DNA of 64,000 nt from an uncultured Acetatifactor sp. (GTDB lineage: Bacteria > Bacillota > Clostridia > Lachnospirales > Lachnospiraceae): contig CAJUQT010000006.1 in assembly GCA_910588225.1 (NCBI GenBank), forward strand, positions 1 to 64,000. The letters run 5' to 3'. A program made the translations under genes and the position numbers. Positions 1 to 8,039 of this stretch are shown piece by piece. The notes below the pieces were generated by a model. That model had not been told where the DNA came from, made no database searches, and worked only from the letters and a program-made list of their open reading frames with translations. Each line of letters opens with the position of its first letter. Position 1 is the stretch's first letter.

Positions 1-47
1 TCTTGTTCATTCGAAAAAGTTTGTACAAAGAATGAGGATTGAGTTTG

Positions 48-1139
48 ATGGTTCAGAGATTAATTGGCTTATTAATTATAATGAACTTATATGGAATTAT
101 TATTAAAAAAAATAGTAAAATTATCATAATATTTTCTACATCTATAATTTGGGCTATTATGGGATTAAACACATACACATCCGATTATCCTTTTTATGCT
201 GATTATTATAACACACAAGTGTTTTCGATGAGTTTTGAATCTGGTTTTATTCTCCTGTCTAATTTTTTATATTTAGTGGGTGCGGATTACCAGAAGTTTC
301 TTATGGTGTTTTTTTTAATAGGCATTTTGGTTATGATATTAGCAGCAAAAGATTTTCATGTTAACTGGCCTAGTATTATATTACTTTATTCATTAACACA
401 AATATATATGGATACCAATGAAATAAGACAATTTATGGCGTATTGTTTTTTTGCGTTGGCAATGTCACAGTATGCAAAGAAATCAAGCAAATTTCAATAT
501 TGCATTTGGATAATTGTCGCTATATTGTTTCATAGATCTGCTGCTATTTTATTGCCTTTTCCTTTTTTATTTGCTGGTATAAAAAATCGGGAAAAGATCT
601 TAAAAATTTATTTTGCAGTGATTGTATTTTTTTGCGGTGCTGTTTTTATGAATGGGAATAGAATACCAGGATTAAATACAATTTTAATAGCTTTTGGTTT
701 ACAAGACAAAGCCATATATTTTGAAACAAGTACGAGATATGGTTTTCTTCTTTTCTGGGCAGCTTACTTCTCTAATATGCTAGTGGTATATTTTGCTAAA
801 AAGGAGATAAATAAGAATGATGGAAATTATGATGATTATCAAAAAAAATATGTCAAAAATCTATGGGAATTTTTATTATATACATCTTTTGCAATGCCAT
901 TATGCATGTTAAATAGTGAATTTTTAAGATATTACCGTTTTAGTGTGTATCCAGTTATTTTAGTTATATCTGTAATAGTTTATAAAAAGGCAAAACATAG
1001 GTTAAAACTGTGTACAATAAGGTTGTTGCCATTCTTTTTGTGTACATTTTACTTAATTGCCTATAATATTACATTTCAACATTGGAGAGTGGTAGATGAA
1101 GTTTTAAAAAATAATATATTGAATGACTTCCTTAAATGA
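48..1139 (+). CDS. EpsG-type polysaccharide polymerase (Wzy-like)
   Basis: A 363-residue protein that is almost entirely hydrophobic, with about ten predicted membrane segments. It resembles the EpsG/Wzy group: an N-terminal stretch with SDYPFY followed by a periplasm-facing loop, then a central TNEIRQ motif around residue 125 that is typical of EpsG family members. The likely role is polymerising lipid-linked repeat units on the outer face of the membrane. I prefer ATG 48 because GAGGA at 34-38 is well spaced to it; an in-frame TTG at 39 is the alternative. Base composition is very AT-rich, like the next genes. Any upstream gene ends within the first 42 bases and cannot be identified. Polymerase function is inferred from family resemblance. 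Confidence 0.75.
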   Translation: MVQRLIGLLIIMNLYGIIIKKNSKIIIIFSTSIIWAIMGLNTYTSDYPFYADYYNTQVFSMSFESGFILLSNFLYLVGADYQKFLMVFFLIGILVMILAAKDFHVNWPSIILLYSLTQIYMDTNEIRQFMAYCFFALAMSQYAKKSSKFQYCIWIIVAILFHRSAAILLPFPFLFAGIKNREKILKIYFAVIVFFCGAVFMNGNRIPGLNTILIAFGLQDKAIYFETSTRYGFLLFWAAYFSNMLVVYFAKKEINKNDGNYDDYQKKYVKNLWEFLLYTSFAMPLCMLNSEFLRYYRFSVYPVILVISVIVYKKAKHRLKLCTIRLLPFFLCTFYLIAYNITFQHWRVVDEVLKNNILNDFLK

Positions 1140-1149
1140 GGTAATTAAT

Positions 1150-2109
1150 GTGAACACATTTATTATTTATGGACCAACCTTTGAAGCGTCAGATGCGTTG
1201 TTTGATGATGTTAAAAATGTAAGTAGTGTAATATATTTACAGTATCCTATAAAAAACAAATTTTTATATTTTTTACAAAGGATACATTTAAATAGACTAA
1301 AATTTTTACCTGGGAAAAGTATTTGGAAATATTTATATATTGATAAAGATATACGCGATGCATATTATGTGTATTGTAACCCATGGAGCAAGTTCATGTA
1401 TGAATCAGGATATATAAGCGCACTAAAAAAGAAAAAACCAAATTCACTTCATGTTGCATATTTAACAGACATAAATAGTGCCAGAGATTTACCACTAGTT
1501 CAAATGAAATGTGTATATGATAAAATATTTATTTTTGATAAAGATTTTGCTGCAACAAATGATATTTCTTTTTATCCACTTGTATATTCTAAAAAAAGTT
1601 ATGAAAAAAATGATTATGAAGAGTTGAGTGATTTGGTTTTTATAGGACAAGCCAAGGGACGAACAAAAACTATAATTGAAGTATATAATAGAATGACAGA
1701 ACTTGGATTGCTTTGCAATTTTTGGATTATAGGAGCTGCAAAAGGAGAGCAGCAAAATGGTGATGGTATACATTTTATTGATAATCCCATGAAGCCGCAA
1801 GAATCTATTATGCATCTTATAAATGCAAAATGTGTATTAGAATTGATGTCAGAAGGTGTAGATGCATTATCAGATAGAGTCATCAAGGCTGTTGTTTATA
1901 ATAAAAAGATTCTGACAAATAATCATAAGATTAAAAAATTTGAGTACTTTAATCCCCAAAAAATTAAAGTGTTCAATAGCTTGAATGATATTCAACGTGA
2001 TTTTTTTGAGAGTGATAATGCAGACTATGGCTATAGTGGAGATTATTCGCCAATTAAATTTTTGCATTATATAGAAAATAATATAGTTAGAAGAGACGTG
2101 CAAAAATGA
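1150..2109 (+). CDS. Putative GT-B-like glycosyltransferase of a capsule cassette
   Basis: A soluble 319-residue protein starting at GTG 1150, which has GAGG at 1138-1141; an in-frame ATG at 1123 lies inside the previous gene and has no ribosome site. The N-terminus (IIYGPTFEASDALF) and the C-terminal half (VFIGQAKGRT, then a segment with LELMSEGVDALSDRVIKA) look like the two Rossmann-like halves of a GT-B enzyme, where the acidic E-x7-E region would bind the nucleotide sugar. It shares the AT-rich composition of its neighbours and sits between the polymerase and the decayed fnl genes. I recognise the general type but not a specific family or sugar specificity. Confidence 0.5.
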   Translation: MNTFIIYGPTFEASDALFDDVKNVSSVIYLQYPIKNKFLYFLQRIHLNRLKFLPGKSIWKYLYIDKDIRDAYYVYCNPWSKFMYESGYISALKKKKPNSLHVAYLTDINSARDLPLVQMKCVYDKIFIFDKDFAATNDISFYPLVYSKKSYEKNDYEELSDLVFIGQAKGRTKTIIEVYNRMTELGLLCNFWIIGAAKGEQQNGDGIHFIDNPMKPQESIMHLINAKCVLELMSEGVDALSDRVIKAVVYNKKILTNNHKIKKFEYFNPQKIKVFNSLNDIQRDFFESDNADYGYSGDYSPIKFLHYIENNIVRRDVQK

Positions 2110-2573
2110 CAGCATTTATGGATAAAACTTTGTTAATTGTTGGGGAACAGGTTCTTTTGGACACGCGGGGTATGTCTATTGCTTTCCCAATTTAGCTGGT
2201 AAATGGGTGCGTACGAATTATAATTCTGCTATTGGAACCTTTTGCACTAATATTGCTAATGATTTAACAATTACAATTAATAATATGCATGACTGTTTAG
2301 AGAACAAGGCACATTATTGTGAGTATCCTGAATCAGGAGAAGATGGGTTTGATGGCTTAATTCCTAGATCAGATAGGAAGTTATTGCTATGTACCAACCT
2401 ATAAAACAACATCAGGACAGATAGTTGCGCTTCTTTCCATCTATATCATGTTATAAAAGATCAGCATTGGCACAATGAGGGTCATGGCTTGATTCAGGAA
2501 CACAAAGTTGGTACTGATGAGATTTTGAAATTTGAGGTGAGTGGAGACAAGCTTCAAGCAGTCTACCTGTTAC
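2106..2573 (+). pseudogene. Decayed capE (fnlA) 5' scrap fused to decayed capF (fnlB), upstream half
   Basis: From ATG 2106 (ATGA overlap with the previous stop) the first codons read like the start of a CapE/FnlA dehydratase (DKTLLIVG), lose one base, then continue GTGSFGHAG. At about 2172 the frame passes directly into CapF-like sequence (FPNLAGKWVRTNYNS) matching residues of the intact capF at 11892-13127. Further on, matches to CapF continue with frameshifts and internal deletions: DGLIPR near 2350, TSGQIVALL near 2415, then HWHN joined to GHGLIQE with about nine residues missing, and GTDEILKFEVSGDK near 2515. The match stops at the IS630 insertion. It cannot make a working enzyme. Confidence 0.88.
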
Positions 2574-2575
2574 TA

Positions 2576-2595
2576 GTGTGCTGACATGACGATAT
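2576..2595. repeat. IS630 left inverted repeat
   Basis: Twenty bases beginning GTGTGCTGACATG that match the reverse complement of 3831-3850 at 16 positions. It lies immediately after the TA at 2574-2575. A short GC-rich hairpin (CGCCT/AGGCG) follows between this repeat and the transposase stop. Confidence 0.85.
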
Positions 2596-2614
2596 TTAAC
2601 CTTACTGCCGCCTT

Positions 2615-3247
2615 TTAGGAGGCGATAGTAAAATTGGGGTATAAAGACTTAAGCTTTATTCTGGCATCACCTGTCCTAAAATGCCAGTCAACCTTTGCTT
2701 CTGTTGTATTACGCGCTGCTTCCCATACAGACAGCTCGCTGCGCAGCAGCTCGATGTCAGCTATACGGCGGGACAGGCACTGCCGGGTCATTACATTCAG
2801 CTCTATTTCGGCAATGTCCAGCCAGCTGCCGTGCTTTGGGGTATAATGTATTTCCAGCTTTTTGATGATGCGTCTTGCTTCCTCCGGAGAATACCTCTTA
2901 TAGAGGGAAGCCGCCTTATGGGTATTGAGGTTGTCCATCACAAGGATGATTTTTTCAGCATCCGGGTACATGACATCCACGAGATATTTGATTTCCTCCG
3001 CCCAGTCGACGGCTGTACGGTGCTCCCGCACGCTTACATGGTGCGTCCCGCCAAGCGGCTCCACAAAAGCAAATATGCTGACTGTTCCATTTCGGATGTA
3101 TTCGGAATCCGTTTTGCGGTCGCTCCCGGGAATCATCGGCAGAGGCTCCCTGGCCTCACCCAGAAGCTGGTAAGGCTTTTCGTCCATACAGATAACCGGA
3201 CGCTTTGGGTCATAAGGAAGCTCATATACATCAAGGACATCCTCCAT
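2615..3247 (-). CDS. IS630-family transposase, catalytic part (orfB)
   Basis: The DDE domain of an IS630 transposase, 210 residues as an independent ORF. The catalytic acids are visible: Asp in CMDEKPYQ, Asp in VMDNLNTH about 80 residues on, and the Glu in the WLDIAEIE segment, the usual spacing of the family. Its first codon (MEDVL) is internal to the family's conserved sequence: reading the same frame upstream gives NDYWCIPAKEDPEFIAC, so the natural product is almost certainly an orfA-orfB fusion made by a -1 frameshift near 3297-3301. All catalytic residues are kept, so the copy may still be active if the frameshift is programmed. Confidence 0.9.
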   Translation of the reverse strand: MEDVLDVYELPYDPKRPVICMDEKPYQLLGEAREPLPMIPGSDRKTDSEYIRNGTVSIFAFVEPLGGTHHVSVREHRTAVDWAEEIKYLVDVMYPDAEKIILVMDNLNTHKAASLYKRYSPEEARRIIKKLEIHYTPKHGSWLDIAEIELNVMTRQCLSRRIADIELLRSELSVWEAARNTTEAKVDWHFRTGDARIKLKSLYPNFTIAS

Positions 3248-3252
3248 ACAGG

Positions 3253-3762
3253 CTATGAATTCCGGGTCTTCTTTTGCCGGGATGCACCAGTAGTCGTTTT
3301 TGTGAGGTCGAAGTTTGTTTTTTTTAATGCATTCCGGATTGCCTCCCTGCTCACAGGTGTTTCCAGAATAACTTTGGCTTCCTTCTCAAGCAGACGGATT
3401 GTCCAGCGGGAGTGGCCTTCCGGGACCGGCCCGCAGGCAAGCTCGATAAGCCGGGCTTCCACGCGCCCGTCAACCTTGCGCCTTGCATTATCTGAGTTTA
3501 TGCTTCTTTTAAATTCAGTGACAGCATTAACACCGCCGTTTATGTATTTTGTAACAGTATTTGTGACTGTTGCCAGACAGACGCCGTTGGATTTAGCACT
3601 CTGCTCATGGGTGAGAGTTTTTCCATGCGACTCGTCCAGGTCAAGGATTATCTGGCATCTGCAGCGTATTGTTTTTGAAGTTGCTTTCTTACGGATTATG
3701 GATTTAAGCTCCTTGTATTCATCTTCGGTAAGCTTGATTACATATTTTCTGGGTCTTGCCAT
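3253..3762 (-). CDS. IS630-family transposase, DNA-binding part (orfA)
   Basis: A 169-residue N-terminal part with two helix-turn-helix-like regions (LTEDEYKELKSI, and the SAKSNGVCLATVTNTV segment) that would bind the inverted repeats. I start at ATG 3762 (MARPRK); an in-frame TTG at 3798 is possible. The ORF runs into stop TAG at 3253-3255 after the nonsense tail KTTTGASRQKKTRNS; the family consensus at this point (KNDYWCIPAKED) lies in the -1 frame. The switch can occur on the five-base A run (plus-strand T at 3297-3301), after codons ACA-AAA. Confidence 0.87.
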   Translation of the reverse strand: MARPRKYVIKLTEDEYKELKSIIRKKATSKTIRCRCQIILDLDESHGKTLTHEQSAKSNGVCLATVTNTVTKYINGGVNAVTEFKRSINSDNARRKVDGRVEARLIELACGPVPEGHSRWTIRLLEKEAKVILETPVSREAIRNALKKTNFDLTKTTTGASRQKKTRNS

Positions 3763-3830
3763 AAGAATCACCGCCGTTTTTTTCTTAGTATATATCAAAA
3801 CGGCTGTATTTACCAGTATAATTTAACTAT

Positions 3831-3850
3831 ATATCAACATGTCACTACAC
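3831..3850. repeat. IS630 right inverted repeat
   Basis: Twenty bases ending in TGTCACTACAC, the partner of 2576-2595, followed directly by the second TA copy at 3851-3852. Confidence 0.85.
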
Positions 3851-3966
3851 TAGGTTATACACATAATATTATCAATCTGTCTGAAACAGAAAAGCTCGTA
3901 ACCATTATATGGGCAAATGAAATGTTTGATAGCAATTATCCAGATACATTCTTTGAAGAGGTTTAA
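3851..3966 (+). pseudogene. 3' end of the decayed capF (fnlB) beyond the IS630 insertion
   Basis: From the TA onward, one frame reads GYTHNIINLSETEKLV and then WANEMFDSNYPDTFFEEV followed by TAA at 3964-3966. This corresponds closely to the last residues of the intact CapF (GYAHNIINLSETENLV, WANEIFDPNHPDTFYEPV), that is the end of the C-terminal cupin domain. The similarity is at the protein level and the DNA is AT-rich, so this is a diverged homologue and not a recent copy of the gene at 11892. The GAAGAGG near its end doubles as the ribosome site of the flippase gene. Confidence 0.9.
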
Positions 3967-3969
3967 ATC

Positions 3970-5388
3970 GTGAGGCATCAAAAACGTATCAGTCTGAGCG
4001 AAAAGGCTTCAGTCGCTTATGTGATGGCGAATCTTCTTTCTAAAGGAGTTAACTTTATAACTATTCCAATTTTTACTAGATTATTATCTACAAGTGAAAT
4101 GGGGATCACAACAACTTTTGGTTCATGGCAGACAATTATATATGCGGTATTTTCTCTGGGATTGGTTTCGGGTTCATTTAATATTGCCATGGTTACCTAT
4201 GAGAATAGGCGTGATAAATATATGTCAGTTAGTCTAATGTTATCATCGGTTTCTTCGATAATATTTTTAGTTTTGATGATTATATTTCAAAATAGATGGG
4301 TGACGATTACATCATTGCCGAAGTCAACTCTTTGGGTAATGGTTTTATATTTGTTTCTGCAACCAGCAATGGACTTTTGGTTTGCTCGTAATAGATATGA
4401 AAATCGGTATAAATCCATATTCTGGGTATCAGTAATGTCTACAGTACTATCCTCGTTTGTATCTGCCTTAGCAGTATTTTTTTCCCGTAGAAACAATGCT
4501 GATTTTAATTTGGGAATAATAAAGCTTGCTTGGCAATATGGTGTGTTATTTGTTTTTGCTATTATAATGTACATTATTATACTTGCTAAAGGAAAATGTG
4601 TTTGGGACAGAGAAATGGTATGCTTTGCATTGACATTGAGTTTCCCTCTAATGGTTCATTCTTTAGCTAAAAATATTTTGGACATATCGGACAGACTTAT
4701 GATTGCCAATATTTGTGGGCAATCGGATGCCGGAATATATGGAACAGTTTACACAATTAGTTTAATGGCATTAGTAATATGGAATGCCATTAATAGTGCA
4801 TTGGTTCCAGATATGTTTGAGAACCTTAAGAAAAATAGCTTTGAAGACGTTGAACAAAAGATCTACAAGTTGATAAAAGTTTTTTCTATGGTTTCAATAA
4901 TTGCTGTTTTGTTGGCGCCAGAGATAATTCATTTATTGACTTCAGAAGAATACTATTCAGCTGTTTTTATAATGCCACCACTTTTCGCAAGTGTATTTTT
5001 ATCATCAATTTATAATATATATGGTAACTTTTTGCTATATAAGGAAAAAACTGTAAACATAATGTTTGCTACTTTATGCGCAGCATCATTTAACATTATA
5101 GCAAATTACATTTTTATAAAGAGTTTTGGATATACTACAGCTGCATATACTACGTTGATATCCACGATTATTTTGGCCGTATGTCAAGGAATAATGCAGA
5201 AAAAGGTCTATGATTTGCAGGTAATCAATCATCATAAAATTATTGTTATGGGTATTGTAGGAACACTTGGGTGTATTTTCGCGCCAGCTTTATATAGATT
5301 TAACTACATTAGATTTTTCTTAGTTGTAATATTAGGATATAAGTGTATTAATGAAATAAGAAAAGTACTTTTCAATTCATTTGGATAG
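3970..5388 (+). CDS. Wzx-type oligosaccharide flippase
   Basis: A 472-residue polytopic protein of the MATE-like polysaccharide transporter group, with an N-terminal basic segment (RHQKRISLSEKASVAYVMANLLSKGVNF) running into the first of about 12-14 membrane helices. It would move the undecaprenyl-linked repeat unit across the membrane for the EpsG-type polymerase. The start is GTG 3970 with GAAGAGG at 3955-3961. It is intact although it sits between two pseudogenes (capF remnant upstream, capG remnant downstream), which suggests selection keeps the flippase while the fnl genes around it were free to decay. Confidence 0.88.
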   Translation: MRHQKRISLSEKASVAYVMANLLSKGVNFITIPIFTRLLSTSEMGITTTFGSWQTIIYAVFSLGLVSGSFNIAMVTYENRRDKYMSVSLMLSSVSSIIFLVLMIIFQNRWVTITSLPKSTLWVMVLYLFLQPAMDFWFARNRYENRYKSIFWVSVMSTVLSSFVSALAVFFSRRNNADFNLGIIKLAWQYGVLFVFAIIMYIIILAKGKCVWDREMVCFALTLSFPLMVHSLAKNILDISDRLMIANICGQSDAGIYGTVYTISLMALVIWNAINSALVPDMFENLKKNSFEDVEQKIYKLIKVFSMVSIIAVLLAPEIIHLLTSEEYYSAVFIMPPLFASVFLSSIYNIYGNFLLYKEKTVNIMFATLCAASFNIIANYIFIKSFGYTTAAYTTLISTIILAVCQGIMQKKVYDLQVINHHKIIVMGIVGTLGCIFAPALYRFNYIRFFLVVILGYKCINEIRKVLFNSFG

Positions 5389-5436
5389 AACTAAATAGTG
5401 TGAATATAAAAGCATACAATGTGAGTTTTTAAAATA

Positions 5437-5930
5437 ATGAAAAACAAAACTATTGAAAATTGTAGGGATACGTCCTGAAATTATTCATTTAGCAGTTATA
5501 TTCCACTTTCTATATATCGTGAAAATATTGCTGTGTCAAACATTTTTATAAGTCTTTTCATCGTTGCTAATCAGATGACCAATATAGAAGGCTAATTCTT
5601 TACGCCAGCTATCCAAGTAGTAAAAAGGTTAGATAGTTTTTGTAGAAATTTGTTTAGCGAGTTATTTAGCATGAGTCCTTGATTTCATGATTATAACTGC
5701 TTACAAATAAACACGTATGTGGTAGTAAGCGACTTGGGTACTTTACTTGAAGAGGACGTATTTTTATATTGATTGGACGTCTTGCCCCAGCAGTATACAA
5801 AAGACCCTCTATTGAATAACCGGAGGTTGTAGATAAAGCGTGTTTAATTATATTATTTATTAACACAAGGGAATTGTTTCAGATAATTGATACTGCGTTT
5901 GAAATAATAAGAGAAGGATTAACAAAATAG
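5437..5930 (+). pseudogene. Decayed UDP-N-acetylglucosamine 2-epimerase (capG/fnlC/wecB type)
   Basis: Pieces of a WecB-like epimerase can be followed in order but in shifting frames: LLKIVGIRPEIIHLAVI (5451-5500; intact copy LMIIVGTRPEIIRLAAVI), RENIAVSNIFISLF (about 5520; intact HREENIDTEQNFTSLF), FHDYNCLQINTYVVVSD and GTLLEE (5680-5755; intact FHDYNCLQMNAFAVVSDSGTLPEE), and ELFQIIDTAFEIIREG before TAG at 5928 (intact GLYQAVDMAVEMVGKE). About 200 codons are missing between the first two pieces and stops interrupt the rest. It completes the set of three dead fnl genes in this AT-rich cassette. Confidence 0.87.
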
Positions 5931-5946
5931 TTTGGAGGAAACAGTA

Positions 5947-6957
5947 TTGGATGATTTGATATTAGGTGTATTTTTAATTTGTATTGCGTTTGTTGATTTA
6001 AAATTTAAAGTTGTATTAGATAGCAGATGTTATACTTATGATAATACAAGGGTCTGGAAAGGTATATTAGCATTAATCGTCTTACTTCATCATATTTCAT
6101 TGCGTTTACAATCATATGTTTTTTGTTACTTTGGAGTAATTGCAGTGGATGGATTTTTAATACTTTCAGGCTATGGCATGATGAAACAATTTTTAGAAAC
6201 GGGTACTGAATATACTAAGAAGTTAATCAGAAACAAAATTCCAAATACATTGATGTTTATGGGATTAACAATATTGATTTCATTTTGTTTCTATGGACTA
6301 TTAGGAAATATACCAACCGCTATTGATATTATTGGATCCCTTAAGGGAAATATGCTATTGAATTGGTATTTTACTACATATTTGCTGCTGGAATTGATAT
6401 TATTGATCTCTATTAGCTTATTTTCAAAAAGTAGGATGATGGTTTTAACATATAGCATTATTCTATCCTTGATAGTTTTTCTTTTCCTTTTTTTAGTAGG
6501 GGGGGTAAAGTCGAATAGCATTGAGTCTTTGCCAGCATTCTGGATAGGATTAATAATCGCATATGTTGAGCAATTAAAAGAAAAAGAGAGATTGAAGAAT
6601 TTTTTTATGGTAATCAATAAGATACCATTATCTGCTCTTACTATTATTGCTTTTCTGCTTTTTGTAGGGGCAAACTATTTAAAATGGAATACAATATTTA
6701 AAATTGGATGCGTGGCACTACTTGCAATAGGGATATCTTTAATGATTATGAGAATAACACCTATTTCGAAATGTGCCTTTTCTGAAATAGGGAAACTAAG
6801 TGGAGAAATGTTGGCTATTCAGACAATTAGTCCTGTTATATTAGAAAATATAGCAAAAGATTATTCTTTTTTGTATATCTTTGGCACAATAGGAATTCAA
6901 ATAATATTGCTGCTAATATTGTCTCCAATATATAGAAAGGTGCGTATTACGAAATGA
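5947..6957 (+). CDS. Acyltransferase family 3 (AT3) membrane O-acyltransferase
   Basis: A 336-residue protein with about ten membrane helices. The conserved opening of the family is present: KGILALIVLLHHISLR, where the His pair near residues 50-51 is the expected catalytic site, followed by a GVIAVDGFLILSGYGM segment. Members transfer acetyl or other acyl groups to exported sugars. GGAGG at 5935-5939 favours TTG 5947; TTG 5932 overlaps that site. The stop overlaps the next start (ATGA at 6954-6957), so it is translationally coupled to the epimerase gene. The acyl group and acceptor are unknown; O-acetylation of this capsule is an inference. Confidence 0.8.
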   Translation: MDDLILGVFLICIAFVDLKFKVVLDSRCYTYDNTRVWKGILALIVLLHHISLRLQSYVFCYFGVIAVDGFLILSGYGMMKQFLETGTEYTKKLIRNKIPNTLMFMGLTILISFCFYGLLGNIPTAIDIIGSLKGNMLLNWYFTTYLLLELILLISISLFSKSRMMVLTYSIILSLIVFLFLFLVGGVKSNSIESLPAFWIGLIIAYVEQLKEKERLKNFFMVINKIPLSALTIIAFLLFVGANYLKWNTIFKIGCVALLAIGISLMIMRITPISKCAFSEIGKLSGEMLAIQTISPVILENIAKDYSFLYIFGTIGIQIILLLILSPIYRKVRITK

Positions 6958-8039
6958 AACAAAAGGTAGAATTAAATGAAAAGACGATCTTAGTAACAGG
7001 TGCAGCTGGATTTATTGGTTCAAATCTTGTAATTAGACTATTAAATTCCTTATTTAATTCCACTATTATTGGAATAGATTGCATGACAGATTATAATCCC
7101 ATTTCTCTTAAAATTTGGCGATTAAAAAGAATTGAACAAGTAGCAAAAGAAAGCAATAGTAAATGGGTATATGTGAAAGAGAACATTGCTAATAAGAGCA
7201 TCGTTGATGACTTGTTTTCAAAATATAGATTTAATATTGTTGTAAATCTTGCAGCTCAAGCAGGAGTTAGATATTCTATTGACCATCCAGATGTATATAT
7301 TGATTCAAATATTATTGGTTTTTACAATATCTTAGAAGCAAGTAGAAAAATACCAGTAGAACATTTAATTTATGCTTCTTCATCTTCGGTTTATGGGGGG
7401 AATAAAAAAATTCCTTTTAGTACAGATGATAAGGTAGATTCTCCTGTATCGCTTTACGCTGCGACAAAGAAAAGCAATGAATTAATGGCACATGCATATT
7501 CCAAATTATATAATATTCCATCTACAGGCCTTAGATTTTTTACTGTTTATGGACCAGCAGGACGTCCAGACATGTTTTATTATTCTGCAACAAACACGCT
7601 TGCTAATGGTGGGATAATTAAAATATTTAATTATGGTGAAATGAAGCGGGACTTTACTTATATTGATGATATTACAGAAGGTGTTGTTCAAGTAATGCGG
7701 GGAGCGCCTCAAAAGATAAATGGAGCAGATGGATTACCAATTGCCCCATACGCTATATATAATATAGGTGGGGGGCAGCCGGTGAATCTCTTAGAATATA
7801 TTGCAGTATTACAAGAAGAACTTGTTAAAGCAGGAGTTTTGCCAAAAGAATATGATTTTGAAAGTCACAGAGAATTAGTTGCCATGCAACCAGGTGATGT
7901 ACCTATTACATATGCGGATAGTTCTGCTTTGGAAGCGGATTTTGATTTTAAACCTAAGATAGGAATTCGGGAAGGACTTCGCGCATTTGCAGAATGGTAT
8001 TCGGAATATTATATGAAGGATGAAAATAAAAAGAAATGA
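6954..8039 (+). CDS. UDP-glucuronate 4-epimerase
   Basis: A 361-residue extended short-chain dehydrogenase converting UDP-GlcA to UDP-GalA. The NAD site is GAAGFIG (16-22); the active site is the SSSSVYGG stretch with Tyr168-x3-Lys172 (YAATK); DCMTDYNP after the second strand and GPAGRPDM are characteristic of the GlcA 4-epimerase branch (CapI/UgaE type) as opposed to GalE. It overlaps both neighbours by ATGA and is followed by the dehydrogenase that makes its substrate, which strongly supports the assignment. Confidence 0.88.
   Translation: MKQKVELNEKTILVTGAAGFIGSNLVIRLLNSLFNSTIIGIDCMTDYNPISLKIWRLKRIEQVAKESNSKWVYVKENIANKSIVDDLFSKYRFNIVVNLAAQAGVRYSIDHPDVYIDSNIIGFYNILEASRKIPVEHLIYASSSSVYGGNKKIPFSTDDKVDSPVSLYAATKKSNELMAHAYSKLYNIPSTGLRFFTVYGPAGRPDMFYYSATNTLANGGIIKIFNYGEMKRDFTYIDDITEGVVQVMRGAPQKINGADGLPIAPYAIYNIGGGQPVNLLEYIAVLQEELVKAGVLPKEYDFESHRELVAMQPGDVPITYADSSALEADFDFKPKIGIREGLRAFAEWYSEYYMKDENKKK

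Larger units (their letters stand above)
2576..3850 (-). mobile_element. IS630-family insertion sequence, 1275 bp
   Basis: The element is bounded by imperfect 20-bp inverted repeats (2576-2595, starting GTGTGCTGACATG, and 3831-3850 reverse complement, starting GTGTAGTGACATG; 16 of 20 match) and flanked by TA at 2574-2575 and 3851-3852, the duplicated target typical of the IS630/Tc1 group. It carries two overlapping-frame transposase ORFs on the minus strand. Removing it together with one TA rejoins the surrounding capF remnant in frame (VYLL followed by LGYTHN, compared with VHMLPGYAHN in the intact capF), which fixes both ends to the base. Its GC content is clearly higher than that of the AT-rich flanks. 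Confidence 0.93.

Noticed and set aside
2681..3826. Long + strand open frame across the IS630 element
   Set aside because: It is antisense to the transposase, whose DDE motifs are clear.
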